Shown: positions 24,665 to 34,312, numbered from the stretch's first letter. The stretch: 64,000 nucleotides of DNA from Barnesiella sp. An22 (GCF_002159975.1 NZ_NFJR01000006.1:62001-126000); one strand, 5' to 3'. Program-made: numbers and translations. Notes: a model not told the origin generated them from the sequence alone.

Positions 24665-27124
24665 ATGAAAAAGAGACTCTGCCTGCTTTTGACCGCAGCC
24701 CTGGCCATCGCTCTGCCGGGCTGGAGTCTGACCATAGGAGGGACGAGCTACCAGATCGATACCCTCGTACAGTCGCACCACATAGGCCCGGGTACGAAAT
24801 ACGCCTTCTACGACGTACCAGCCTACCCGCTGAAGTTTCATGTGGTCGAGGTCGACCTCACCAACCCCTACGTCGATATAGAGACCTGTCTCAGCGGCGA
24901 CCAGGCAGTGGCCACAGAGACTCCCTCGAGCATGTCGGCCCGCAATACGCGGCCGGGACACGAAGTCCTGGCCGCTACCAACGGCGACTTCTACCAATAT
25001 GTCGACCCCATCGAGATAGGTATTCCCCGCAGCGGGCAATACCGTCGCAACGAGTGTGTGACCAACCCGGTAGGGCGGGCCTCGTTTGTGCTCACCCCCG
25101 ACCGGGTACCCTATATCGACCGGGTGAACTTTTCCGGCACTGTCAGCTCAGGCGGCAACAGCCACCGGCTGCACGCCGTGAACATGCAGCGCCTCGAGTG
25201 GGAACCCGAAACAGCTGCCAACTTCATGCTGCTCTACACCAACTCGTACGGCACCGAGACGCATGCCACGACCGGCGGCACCAAGGCTATCCTGCGTGCC
25301 CGTGACGGCGAACTCTTCTTCGGGGCCAACCGCGAAATCGTCTGCGTAGTCGACTCGATATTCGACAATCCCGGCGTATCGCCCATTCCCGAACAACGGG
25401 CCGTACTCTATGGCGTAGGTAGCGCCGAGACCTTCCTCAAAGGCCTTTCGGCCGGCGACGAGGTATCGATATTCCTGAAGACCGACCTCGCCTCGGCTCC
25501 CGGTCTGCTCACCGACATCAAGGAGCAGATGGGCGGCAGCGACCACATCATTATGAAAAACGGCGAGTTGGTCGATGCTTGGGACGAAGAGCACCCGCGC
25601 ACCTGCATGGGTATCTCGAAAGACAAGACCAAAGTCTACCTGATGGTAGTCGACGGCCGCCGGGCCGGATATTCGGCCGGAGCCACCATGAGCGTGCTGG
25701 CCGACCTCTTCCGGGCTGTCGGAGCCAACGATGCCGTGAACCTCGACGGCGGTGGTTCGTCGGCCATGGTCATCAACCAGCAGATTGTCAACCGCCCCTC
25801 CGACAACAAGGAGCGAGCCGTGGGCAACGGCGTGCTGGTCATTTCGAATGCGCCGGTCGACAGCGTACCGGCCCGCCTCGAATTTGAACCGGTGCACTAC
25901 ACGCTGCCCGTCTATTGCCGCTTTGTACCCCAGGTAACCGCCTACAACCAATACGGCCTCATCGTCGACCCCGACTTCCAGGAGTACACCCTGTCGTGTT
26001 CGCCCGAAATCGGCTATATCGACCACAATGCCTTCGTGGCCTACGGCACGCCGGGCAAGGGTACCATCACGGCTACCTACAACGGCATATCGGTCACCAA
26101 GGATGTAGTTCTGCAGGAGAGCGATTTTGCCATGCGGCTCGACTCGGTCATCCTCGACGGCTACCGCGAGTACCCGATTGAAATCTCGTCGTCCATCGGC
26201 GACAAGACCTACACCCTCAACCCCTCGACTCCGCAGTGGAGCGTTGCCGACCCCACGGTGTGCAGCCTGTCGGACGGAGTACTGATGGGGCTCAAGAACG
26301 GCGAGACGACCGTCACCGGCAACCTCGACGACTTTACCGGCTCGCTCAAGGTGAAGGTAGAGATTCCCACCTCGCACTCGCAGCCGGCCGACGCCTTTAC
26401 CTCGGGTTGGGAGGTGACCAGCATCTCGGCCATCACCGATGCCCGGCTCGTCCCCGCCGCCAATGGCGAAACGAATCTCGAATACACCTACAAAAGCGGA
26501 CGGCAACCCTACATACAGATTGCCAAAAACCTCAATCTGTACAGTGTGCCCGACACCTTCAAAATCACCATCAACACAGGCAATACCCGCTGCTCCAAGA
26601 TTACCATGTCGATGAGCGGGGCCCTCATGTCTACCTCGCAAATCATGGAATGGCCTACCGTGAACCCCGGTGAAGACTTCACCTATACGGTAGCCATGAA
26701 CGATTTTCTCGACGACAAGGAAGACCTGGGCAACTACCCCGTGCAGTTCCAGTATCTCAAATTCTTCCTCGACGCCTCGTCGCAGACTTCGGGCGAGAAG
26801 TACCAGATACGCATCAAGAACTTCGACCTGGTCTACGACCACATTACCCTGAGTGTCGACGACATCACTACCGCCGCAGCCCTGCGGGTCTATCCCAATC
26901 CGGCCCGAGCCGGCCAATCGGAGGTATTCCTGCACATCGATACACCGACCGAAGTCCTGGTTCGGGTATACGACCTGAACGGAAAGCTACTCACCGTACA
27001 CAACTACGGGCATTGCGACAGCGGTACGCTGGCCCTGCCCACGGCCGGTTTGCAACCGGGCAACTACCTGCTGCAAATCGTTCGTGACCAGCAGGTCGAC
27101 ACCGCCAAACTGATAGTAAAATAA
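24665..27124 (+). CDS. Phosphodiester glycosidase (NAGPA/DUF2233), paralogue 2, T9SS-secreted
   Basis: 819 residues with the same order as its upstream neighbour: signal peptide (cleavage near PGWS), NAGPA domain with ATNGDFY and the intact signature LDGGGSSAM at Asp361, Big2-like domain (WSVADPTVCSLSDGVLMGL), jelly-roll-like domain (AFTSGWEVTSISAITDARL) and sorting domain (LRVYPNPARAGQSEV). Spacing to paralogue 1 is 22 bases. Sequence divergence between the copies is considerable across the whole length, so this is an old tandem expansion with likely substrate diversification. Confidence 0.9.
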   Translation: MKKRLCLLLTAALAIALPGWSLTIGGTSYQIDTLVQSHHIGPGTKYAFYDVPAYPLKFHVVEVDLTNPYVDIETCLSGDQAVATETPSSMSARNTRPGHEVLAATNGDFYQYVDPIEIGIPRSGQYRRNECVTNPVGRASFVLTPDRVPYIDRVNFSGTVSSGGNSHRLHAVNMQRLEWEPETAANFMLLYTNSYGTETHATTGGTKAILRARDGELFFGANREIVCVVDSIFDNPGVSPIPEQRAVLYGVGSAETFLKGLSAGDEVSIFLKTDLASAPGLLTDIKEQMGGSDHIIMKNGELVDAWDEEHPRTCMGISKDKTKVYLMVVDGRRAGYSAGATMSVLADLFRAVGANDAVNLDGGGSSAMVINQQIVNRPSDNKERAVGNGVLVISNAPVDSVPARLEFEPVHYTLPVYCRFVPQVTAYNQYGLIVDPDFQEYTLSCSPEIGYIDHNAFVAYGTPGKGTITATYNGISVTKDVVLQESDFAMRLDSVILDGYREYPIEISSSIGDKTYTLNPSTPQWSVADPTVCSLSDGVLMGLKNGETTVTGNLDDFTGSLKVKVEIPTSHSQPADAFTSGWEVTSISAITDARLVPAANGETNLEYTYKSGRQPYIQIAKNLNLYSVPDTFKITINTGNTRCSKITMSMSGALMSTSQIMEWPTVNPGEDFTYTVAMNDFLDDKEDLGNYPVQFQYLKFFLDASSQTSGEKYQIRIKNFDLVYDHITLSVDDITTAAALRVYPNPARAGQSEVFLHIDTPTEVLVRVYDLNGKLLTVHNYGHCDSGTLALPTAGLQPGNYLLQIVRDQQVDTAKLIVK

Positions 27125-27148
27125 CCTGCTTAAACAATCTGAACTGTT

Positions 27149-29623
27149 ATGAAAAAAGTAATCCTAATAGGCGCTTTGTCGCTCCTCTGCGGAGCCGGTG
27201 CAAACGCCACCATCAACATCGCCGGTGTAGCGAAACAGGTCGATACGCTCGAGTGCCGTTCGGTGGGCCCGGGTGTGCAGTATGTGCGCATGCACATGCC
27301 CGAGTATCCCCTCGACGTCTACACCCTCACCATCGACCTCAACAATCCCTACAACGACGTAAATACCTTCATCGGCAAAGACCATGCCGGTACGACCGAG
27401 GCCATGACCCAGGCCTACACACGCCTCTCCACGCCGGGGCACCGTACCATCGGGTCGGTAAACGGCAACTTCTGGATTGTCTCGGGACAGGGCATGGACG
27501 ACCTCCTGGGCCAGCCGCACAGCGGTTGTATGGTGAACGGAGAGTTTGCCACCGAGCCCAACAACTGGAACCGCGCCAACCGCGGCGAAGGCATCGAGCG
27601 GCTGCAAGAGATTGCGTTCGTGATGCTCGACGAGGAGAAGAAGATGTGGATCGACGACATCTATTTCGAAGCCCGGGTGACCAACGCCGCCAACGAGAGC
27701 TTTGCCATCGCCGAGATTAACCGCATCCGCAACGAAAACGAAATTGTGCTCTACAACCACTTTACGGGTGAGACCGAAAGCTACATCGACGGCGTCGATG
27801 TCATCGTCGAACCTGTCGAAGGCGAGACCTGGGGTTCCAACAAAGAGGTGAAGTGTGTCGTGACCCGCATCGTACCGGGCACGGGCGGCACCCAGCTCGA
27901 AGGGGCCGAGTATGCCCTCTCGGGTGCAGGCACGGGAGCCGACTTCCTGAACAAGCTCCAGGTAGGCGACCAGGTGACCATAAGCACCTCCATCAAAACC
28001 CGCACCGACAGTCTGGTACCCATGGCCCGCCAGATGCTCACCGGCAACGCCCTGGTGATGCGCGAGGGCCAGCTTACCCCCCGAAATGAAAACGAGACCT
28101 ACAACTCGCAGACCTACTCGCGCACGGGCATAGGCATGTCGCAAGACGGCAAGACGCTCTACCTCATCGTCATCGACTACAAGTCGAGCACTTCGGTAGG
28201 TTGCAATACCGCCACCATGTGCTACATTCTGAAACAGGCCGGGGCCTGGAACGTGGCCAATATGGACGCCGGCGGTTCGGCCCAGATGATGCTGCGGGGC
28301 AGCCTCGTGAACAATCCGGCCGACGGCAAGGAGCGCCCGGTATCGAACGGCTTCATGATATTCACCAACGCCCCCGACGACGAAAACCTCACCCACCTGG
28401 CTTTCGACCACTACAACCTCGAGATTCCGGCCTATGCCTGCTTCGAACCTACCATTCTGGGTTATAACCAGTATGGCGTGCTGGTCGATACGCAAGTGGC
28501 CGACTACACCCTCAGTTGCGACCCCTCGCTGGGAACCGTCTCGGACGACGGCAAACGCTTCTATGCCGCGCCCCAGGCTACTACGGGCATCCTGCATGTC
28601 ACCTCGGGCAACGCTACGGGCGAAATCAAGGTGACCGTCAAGGCTACCGAAATTGCCATGAAGAACAGCGCCGTGCTGGCCGACAAGGCTCACCCCTATC
28701 CCATCGAGGTCATCTCGACCATCGGCGAGAATACCTACACCTACGACCCGGCCTCGCTCACCTGGAGCATCGACGATCCCACCGTCTGCCAAATCGAAGG
28801 GGGTGTACTCACCGGACTCCAGAACGGGCAGACCCGCATCACCGGTTCGATAGGCGACTTTAGCGGCTCCATGGATGTGACCGTAGAGATTCCGCAGTCG
28901 CCCCGCATCCCGGCCGACGACTTCACCGGCTGGACCACCAAGGCCATCAGCGCCATCACCGACGCCACGGTCACCCCGGCAGGTAATGGAGCCGGCACGC
29001 TGGCATTCACCTACAAATCGGGCCGCCAGCCCTACGTCGAGATGGACAAGAGCGTCACCCTGTACAGTATCCCCGACACCATACGGCTGCTCATCCACAG
29101 CGAGATACCTCTCTCGAAGATACAGATTGCCTGCAAGGCCAACGGCGACAAGGAGCAATACCTCGAATACGAAGGCCTGGAGACCAACAGCGACTACCTC
29201 ATTGCCATCCCCTCGGTCCAAATCACCGGCGAGAACAATCGCGGCGGATTCCCCATCACCCTGAACTACATCAAGTTCTACATCAACACCTCCGGGACCA
29301 CCAGCGGACAGGCCTACAAGATTGACCTCAAGGAGTTCAGCCTCGTCTACAACGGGGTAGTGAGCGGTATCGAGGCGATAGCCGGCGACCGCAACCTCAC
29401 ACTCTATCCCAACCCCGTGACCGACGGCTCCTTCTGCCTCGAGGGTGAAGCCATCGCACCGGGAAGCCTCGTGCGGATATACGACCGCAACGGTGCCCTC
29501 GTGCTGGAGCAGACCATCGACCGACCGAGTACCATCGATGCCGGTTCGTTGACCCCCGACGTCTACATCGTCGCCGTACAGACGCCCCACGGGAACTTTG
29601 TCAACAAAATTGTCGTACAATAA
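27149..29623 (+). CDS. Phosphodiester glycosidase-like protein (NAGPA/DUF2233), paralogue 3 with altered motif
   Basis: 824 residues and the same architecture as the two upstream copies, including Big2-like (WSIDDPTVCQIEGGVLTGL), jelly-roll-like (DDFTGWTTKAISAITDATV) and sorting (LTLYPNPVTDGSF) domains. The signature LDGGGSS is changed to MDAGGSAQM (Asp373 kept, Gly to Ala, Ser to Ala), and the NxDF segment reads VNGNFW. The catalytic site may be retuned or inactive; a binding role is possible. The downstream gene starts 19 bases after the stop. Confidence 0.85.
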   Translation: MKKVILIGALSLLCGAGANATINIAGVAKQVDTLECRSVGPGVQYVRMHMPEYPLDVYTLTIDLNNPYNDVNTFIGKDHAGTTEAMTQAYTRLSTPGHRTIGSVNGNFWIVSGQGMDDLLGQPHSGCMVNGEFATEPNNWNRANRGEGIERLQEIAFVMLDEEKKMWIDDIYFEARVTNAANESFAIAEINRIRNENEIVLYNHFTGETESYIDGVDVIVEPVEGETWGSNKEVKCVVTRIVPGTGGTQLEGAEYALSGAGTGADFLNKLQVGDQVTISTSIKTRTDSLVPMARQMLTGNALVMREGQLTPRNENETYNSQTYSRTGIGMSQDGKTLYLIVIDYKSSTSVGCNTATMCYILKQAGAWNVANMDAGGSAQMMLRGSLVNNPADGKERPVSNGFMIFTNAPDDENLTHLAFDHYNLEIPAYACFEPTILGYNQYGVLVDTQVADYTLSCDPSLGTVSDDGKRFYAAPQATTGILHVTSGNATGEIKVTVKATEIAMKNSAVLADKAHPYPIEVISTIGENTYTYDPASLTWSIDDPTVCQIEGGVLTGLQNGQTRITGSIGDFSGSMDVTVEIPQSPRIPADDFTGWTTKAISAITDATVTPAGNGAGTLAFTYKSGRQPYVEMDKSVTLYSIPDTIRLLIHSEIPLSKIQIACKANGDKEQYLEYEGLETNSDYLIAIPSVQITGENNRGGFPITLNYIKFYINTSGTTSGQAYKIDLKEFSLVYNGVVSGIEAIAGDRNLTLYPNPVTDGSFCLEGEAIAPGSLVRIYDRNGALVLEQTIDRPSTIDAGSLTPDVYIVAVQTPHGNFVNKIVVQ

Positions 29624-29642
29624 AATCCAAAAATCATACACC

Positions 29643-30545
29643 ATGAAAATGAAATTGACCATAGCCCTGTTGGCGTGCGCTGCCACGCTCTCGGCACAAA
29701 ACGTATCGGTTACCCGCCACACCGAGGTAACCCCCGAGGGAGGAGCCGCCTATTTCCCGGTGCTCAGTCCCGACGGCAGTAAAATGGCCTATACCTCGTC
29801 CGACTACACCGGACTAAAAGTGCTCGACTTCACGACCGGCAACAGCCAGGTGGTGAGCTTCTCGGCCGGGGCCGGTTTCGACCCGGTATTCAGCACCGAC
29901 GGCTCGGCCATCTACTACCGGCAGCAAAGCACGGTGGGCGGACAGAAGCTCCGTTCGCTCTCGGAGTATAACCTCGACCAGAAGAGCGAACGCCAGCTCA
30001 TAGCCCCCACCCGCGACCTGAAGCGCCCGGCCGCCATCGCCGGAGGCATGGCCGTATTTGCCGGCAACAAACTGTTCAAGAGCGTAGGCGCCCGCATCAA
30101 CAGCCTCTACGTCTACTCGGTAGCTCAAGAGGGTACCATCGTCGTATGCGACGGCAAAACCTCGCGGGTGTTACGCCCCTACGGCAATCAGGTGCGCAGC
30201 TACTTGTGGACCACCCTCTCGCCCGACGGCACTAAGATTGCCACCTATGCCATCGGCAAAGGGGTAGTCGTGCTCGACCTCGACGGTAAGGTACTGGCCG
30301 AACTGGGCGACTTCGAAGCCCCCGCCTGGTACGGCAACGATTTCGTAGCCGCTGCCCGCACCACCGACGACGGCCACCAGTACACCGCCTCGCAAATCGT
30401 GCTGCTCGACCGCCACAACCGCCAGGTACACAACCTCACCGCCCCCGACGAGATGGGCATGAACCCCTCGGCCGCTGCCGGTAAAATCGTGTACAACACC
30501 CCCGAAGGCAAACTCTTTATGCTGGAATTAAACATCACGAAATAA
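29643..30545 (+). CDS. Secreted PD40/WD40-like beta-propeller protein
   Basis: About 300 residues from the ATG at 29643 (the frame runs on upstream into the previous gene, but the signal peptide MKMKLTIALLACAATLSAQ sets the start). Repeats of the PD40/TolB type are visible: YFPVLSPDGSKMAYTSSDY, GFDPVFSTDGSAIYYRQ, WTTLSPDGTKIATYA. These form a six-blade-type propeller. No sorting domain, so it is probably periplasmic. It lies between the third phosphodiester glycosidase and the amidase with 10-19 base gaps. Probable role: binding or scaffolding in wall-fragment processing; inference from context. Confidence 0.75.
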   Translation: MKMKLTIALLACAATLSAQNVSVTRHTEVTPEGGAAYFPVLSPDGSKMAYTSSDYTGLKVLDFTTGNSQVVSFSAGAGFDPVFSTDGSAIYYRQQSTVGGQKLRSLSEYNLDQKSERQLIAPTRDLKRPAAIAGGMAVFAGNKLFKSVGARINSLYVYSVAQEGTIVVCDGKTSRVLRPYGNQVRSYLWTTLSPDGTKIATYAIGKGVVVLDLDGKVLAELGDFEAPAWYGNDFVAAARTTDDGHQYTASQIVLLDRHNRQVHNLTAPDEMGMNPSAAAGKIVYNTPEGKLFMLELNITK

Positions 30546-30555
30546 AAACGCTGCC

Positions 30556-32940
30556 ATGAAAAAACTCTATATACTCGTCATAGCCCTCGTGGGCTGTCTC
30601 GGTCTGCAAGCCAAAGACATGACAGGCCTGAGAATCTACATCAACCCCGGCCACGGAGGCTGGGACTCGGACGACCGCAACGTAGCCGTCGCACCCTTTG
30701 CCCAGGGCGATACGCTGGGCTTCTGGGAATCTTCGTCGAACCTCCACAAGGGGCTCATGCTGCGCGAACTGCTCGAAGGCCAGGGGGCTACCGTGGCCAT
30801 GTCGCGCGTGCTGAACCGCACCGAAGACGACCTCAACCTGAACACCATCAGCCGCGAGGCCAACGAATTCGATGCCGACCTCTTCTTCTCGATTCACAGC
30901 AACGCCACCGGCACCAGCAATCGGGTCAACTTCCCCATGATGCTCTTCAAGGGATACACCGAGAATCCGGCCAAACCCGAAGACAAGGTGGTGGCCAAGA
31001 TTCTGTTCAAGCACCTCATCGAAAACCAGGTCACCTACTGGACGCAAACCAGTGAATACGTAGTGGGCGACTGGGATTTCTACCCCGACTGGAACAACGC
31101 CGGCCTGGGCGTGCTGCGTAACCTCACCGTCACGGGATTCCTCTCGGAGGGTTCGTACCACGACTATGTGCCCGAGACCTACCGTCTGCTCAACATGGAC
31201 TACAAATACATCGAGGCCTGGCACTTTGCCAAGGCGGTGATGGAGTATTTCAATACCGACGGCTTCACGACCGGCCACATTGCCGGTGTCGTATACGACA
31301 GCCGCATGACCCGCACCGAGTCGTACGTACAGCACGGCCGCGACAAGCAGGTGCCCCTGTGCGGTGCCACCGTCACCCTGCTGCCCAACAACATCACCTA
31401 CACGACCGACCCCTATTTCAACGGCGTATACATGTTCCGCGACCTGGCTCCCGGCAACTACCAGTTGAAAGTAGTGGCCGATGACCACTACGAACAGACC
31501 ATCGACGTCACCGTTACGGCCAACACCATAAGCTATACCAACGTCGCCATGGACCGCGTGAGAAGCACGCCGCCCGAGGTGCTCTCGTACAGCCCCATGA
31601 TGGAGAGCGAAACCGACAGCATCAACTGCACCACCCCCATCGTCATCAACTTCAACTGGGATATGGATGTAGAGTCGGTACGCGAAGCCTTCTCTATCGA
31701 GCCGGCCGTCGAGGGCGAAATCACCTTCGAAGACTCGCAATACCGCATGGTATTCACCCCCAACCGTCCCTACGAAGTGGCTACGCGCTACACCGTGACC
31801 ATCGACAAGAGCGCCAAACACCCGGGTAACCTGTCGATGGAAGAGGACTTCTCGTTCTCCTTCCTCACCCAGGGCCGCAACCAGTTGAAGCTGCTGGCCT
31901 CCAGCCCGGCCGATGGTGGCGTGGTTCACTACACGAAACCGACCCTCGAGGTGCGGTTCGACAACGTGCTCGATGCCGTCGACATCCGCAACCTCATCAA
32001 GCTCTACGACAACGAGGGCAACGAGGTGAGCATCAACCTGCGCTCGGCCAAGTACAACCAGCTGGGCGACGTCTACGGCAACTACTATTTCACCACCGCT
32101 TCCGACCTGGTTCAGGGGCAGGAGTATCAGTTGCGAATCGATGCCTCGCTGAGCGACGTCAACAGTCTGCCCGTCATCGACCCCATCGTGATTAACTTCA
32201 CCGCCGGCGACGTGCGCCACAACGACGCCCCCATCGAGGACTTCGAGACGGCCGACCGCATCACCTACGACGCAGCACAAAGCAGCGGAGTGTCCACAGC
32301 CAAGGCGGTCCGCTCGACCTCGCAAGCCCTCTTCGGTAGTGCCGGCTACAACTTCACCTACACCTTCAACGCCAACGAAGCCTATGCCTTCTACCCGACC
32401 GATGCCACCTTTGCCGGTGGTGCCACCGTCGACAACACCCAGACCATAGGCATGCACATCTATGGCGACCTGGCCTGCGACGAAATCTGGCTGCAACTCT
32501 CGTCGGGCGACGACACCCGGGAGGTGCTGCTCACCAACATCGACTTCCGCGGCTGGCAATTCCGCGAGGCCCGTCTCGACCAGCTCACCCCCGGCAAGAG
32601 CTACCGGGTGAGCGGCATCAAGGTGGTGCGCAAGGGCCCCTTCTTCTCCAACTCGGGCAGCTTCTACCTCGACAACATGCTGTCCTACACCTCGTCGGGT
32701 ATCCAGTCCGTAGCCACCTCGGCCTCGATTCAGGTATACCCCAACCCGGCCACCGACCTGCTGCACATCCAGTCCGAGGCTCCCGTGCAACGCGTAGCCC
32801 TCTACAACCTGGCCGGTAGCTGTGTAGCCACAGGCACCGAAGCCGTGCTCGACGTCACGGGTATCCCCGCCGGTACCTACCTGCTCCAGATCAGAGCCGC
32901 CGACCACAACTTCTGCTACCCGGTATTGATTGTTCATTAG
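30556..32940 (+). CDS. N-acetylmuramoyl-L-alanine amidase (Amidase_3) with T9SS tail
   Basis: 794 residues: signal peptide, then an Amidase_3 domain (about 24-235) with the zinc ligands His33 (NPGHGG), Glu58 (GFWESSS) and His114 (FFSIHSNAT) and the catalytic Glu198 (FLSEGSYH). This enzyme removes the stem peptide from MurNAc. Next come a carboxypeptidase-regulatory-like domain (about 245-335), a Big5-like Ig domain (about 345-435), a jelly-roll-like domain like those of the phosphodiester glycosidases, and a sorting domain (IQVYPNPATDLLHIQS). The large size and surface sorting mark it as a nutritional or extracellular enzyme and not a cell-division amidase. Last gene of its operon, followed by a terminator. 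Confidence 0.93.
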   Translation: MKKLYILVIALVGCLGLQAKDMTGLRIYINPGHGGWDSDDRNVAVAPFAQGDTLGFWESSSNLHKGLMLRELLEGQGATVAMSRVLNRTEDDLNLNTISREANEFDADLFFSIHSNATGTSNRVNFPMMLFKGYTENPAKPEDKVVAKILFKHLIENQVTYWTQTSEYVVGDWDFYPDWNNAGLGVLRNLTVTGFLSEGSYHDYVPETYRLLNMDYKYIEAWHFAKAVMEYFNTDGFTTGHIAGVVYDSRMTRTESYVQHGRDKQVPLCGATVTLLPNNITYTTDPYFNGVYMFRDLAPGNYQLKVVADDHYEQTIDVTVTANTISYTNVAMDRVRSTPPEVLSYSPMMESETDSINCTTPIVINFNWDMDVESVREAFSIEPAVEGEITFEDSQYRMVFTPNRPYEVATRYTVTIDKSAKHPGNLSMEEDFSFSFLTQGRNQLKLLASSPADGGVVHYTKPTLEVRFDNVLDAVDIRNLIKLYDNEGNEVSINLRSAKYNQLGDVYGNYYFTTASDLVQGQEYQLRIDASLSDVNSLPVIDPIVINFTAGDVRHNDAPIEDFETADRITYDAAQSSGVSTAKAVRSTSQALFGSAGYNFTYTFNANEAYAFYPTDATFAGGATVDNTQTIGMHIYGDLACDEIWLQLSSGDDTREVLLTNIDFRGWQFREARLDQLTPGKSYRVSGIKVVRKGPFFSNSGSFYLDNMLSYTSSGIQSVATSASIQVYPNPATDLLHIQSEAPVQRVALYNLAGSCVATGTEAVLDVTGIPAGTYLLQIRAADHNFCYPVLIVH

Positions 32941-32958
32941 TTCATTTATTACCTCCTG

Positions 32959-33001
32959 CGAGGCTGCATACTCCGGCATTCCCGCCGGATATGCAGCCTC
33001 G
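32959..33001 (+). terminator. Terminator after the amidase gene
   Basis: A long near-perfect hairpin (CGAGGCTGCATA at 32959-32970, complement at 32990-33001, with an inner CCGG pair) starts 18 bases after the stop codon. The downstream T-run is weak. Confidence 0.7.
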
Positions 33002-33058
33002 TTCATCCATTAGGTTTTAACAGAAATTTGGTACTTTATATAAAAAATAAGCATTCCT

Positions 33059-33090
33059 TTTGGAAAATGTCGAAAGAAATTTTATCTTTG
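33059..33090 (+). promoter_or_regulatory. Promoter of the first BadF/BcrA kinase gene
   Basis: TTTG at 33059-33062, a 20-base spacer, then TATCTTTG at 33083-33090: both elements match the Bacteroidetes -33/-7 consensus and the spacing is ideal. Transcription would start near 33097. Confidence 0.75.
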
Positions 33091-33115
33091 TGATGTATAA
33101 GCAACAGAGTAGCGA

Positions 33116-33162
33116 TGCAAGGACCAGCATAATCACAGGCAAGGACTTGCAGGCTCTTTTTT
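33116..33162 (+). promoter_or_regulatory. Leader hairpin with U-run, candidate attenuator
   Basis: Within the roughly 115-base leader of the kinase gene, TGCAAG (33116-33121) can pair with CTTGCA (33146-33151), and six T follow at 33157-33162, 49 bases before the start codon. The stem is short and the gap to the T-run is 5 bases, so this is a weak candidate. Confidence 0.3.
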
Positions 33163-33211
33163 AATTTAATGGAGTGATACCAGAAAACACCATTATCAAG
33201 ATTTTGGATTT

Positions 33212-34051
33212 ATGAAGATTATAGCAGAAAGTGGTTCCACCACTACGGAATGGGTTCTCGTCGACGGGAAAAATGTGGTAGAAAGGAGTTTTACCGAAGG
33301 TATAAACCCCTTCTTTCAGACACGTAGAGAGATCAGTCACAGCATACGGCTCAACCTGCCCGAAGCCTTCTTCAAGAAAAGATGGGAGCGGGTCTATTTC
33401 TACGGTGCCGGATGTGCCAACCTCGACAAGAAAAACATACTCGAGGCCTCGCTGGTAGCCCAGTTCAAGACCCCCATCTCGGCCGAGAGCGACCTGTTGG
33501 CTGCCGCCCGCGGTATGCTCATCGACAAACCGGGTATCGCCTGTATCTTGGGTACAGGCTCCAACTCGTGCCTCTACGACGGTGAGCGCATCATCAAAAA
33601 CGTACGGTCGGCCGGCTACATTCTGGGCGACGAGGGCAGTGGGGCCGCCATGGGCCGCCGCTTCCTGAGCGACTACCTCAAAAATCTGGCTCCCAAAGAG
33701 TTGTGCGACGCCTTCTACGAGAAGTTCAAAGTCACCCCCGACGAGATTCTCGACTCGATCTACAACCACCCCTTCCCCAACCGGTCGCTGTCGACCTTCT
33801 CCTACTTCCTCAAAGACCACCTCGACAACAAATACGCGTTCAACCTGGTCTACGAAGAGTTGATGCGGTTCTTCCAGCGCAACATCATCCAGTACGACTA
33901 CAAGTCATACCCGGTCTTCTTCATGGGAAATCTCGCCTACACCTACGCCGACATCCTCGACCTGGTGGCTAAAGATTTCGGACTCAATATCGAAAAGACC
34001 GAGAAGAGCCCCATGCGGGGACTTATCGAGTACCACTCGATTTACGGATAA
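33212..34051 (+). CDS. BadF/BadG/BcrA/BcrD-type sugar kinase (GlcNAc/MurNAc kinase family), copy 1
   Basis: 279 residues, actin-like ATPase fold. Phosphate-1 segment MKIIAESGSTTTEW, phosphate-2/adenosine segments GIACILGTGSNSCLYDG and GYILGDEGSGAAMGRR are visible. It is a same-length paralogue of the kinase at 50000-50839, sharing YFYGAGCA, SDLLAAAR, GSNSC, GYILGDEGSGA and IQYDYK. Compared with that copy the phosphate-1 motif has Glu for Asp (ESG versus DSG), so its activity may differ. Family members phosphorylate GlcNAc or MurNAc at C6. It has its own promoter between the amidase operon and the large MurNAc operon. Confidence 0.85.
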   Translation: MKIIAESGSTTTEWVLVDGKNVVERSFTEGINPFFQTRREISHSIRLNLPEAFFKKRWERVYFYGAGCANLDKKNILEASLVAQFKTPISAESDLLAAARGMLIDKPGIACILGTGSNSCLYDGERIIKNVRSAGYILGDEGSGAAMGRRFLSDYLKNLAPKELCDAFYEKFKVTPDEILDSIYNHPFPNRSLSTFSYFLKDHLDNKYAFNLVYEELMRFFQRNIIQYDYKSYPVFFMGNLAYTYADILDLVAKDFGLNIEKTEKSPMRGLIEYHSIYG

Positions 34052-34185
34052 GCTTCAACCACTTCCGCACCTCATAGCTATGCAGAACCGACACCCTCGA
34101 TTCTGCATATTTTTTTTCGTTCACAAACGGAGGGAAATTCATATTAAAAAATACTAAATATATGTTCCCGAAATCAAAATATACC

Positions 34186-34193
34186 TATATTTG
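34186..34193 (+). promoter_or_regulatory. -7 box of the large cell-wall salvage operon
   Basis: TATATTTG matches TAnnTTTG exactly, about 120 bases before the first gene of the twelve-gene operon. The -33 region (around 34160) is AT-rich but has no clear TTTG. Confidence 0.55.
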
Positions 34194-34312
34194 TATTAAC
34201 TAAAAAGATAGTTTTTGCCCGCCGACACCGACGGTGGCTCTTTGGCACGGCCCAAATCGGAGCTACCCGACAAGAGGAGCGGAAAATAACCGAATTGATC
34301 CATTCGAAAAAC

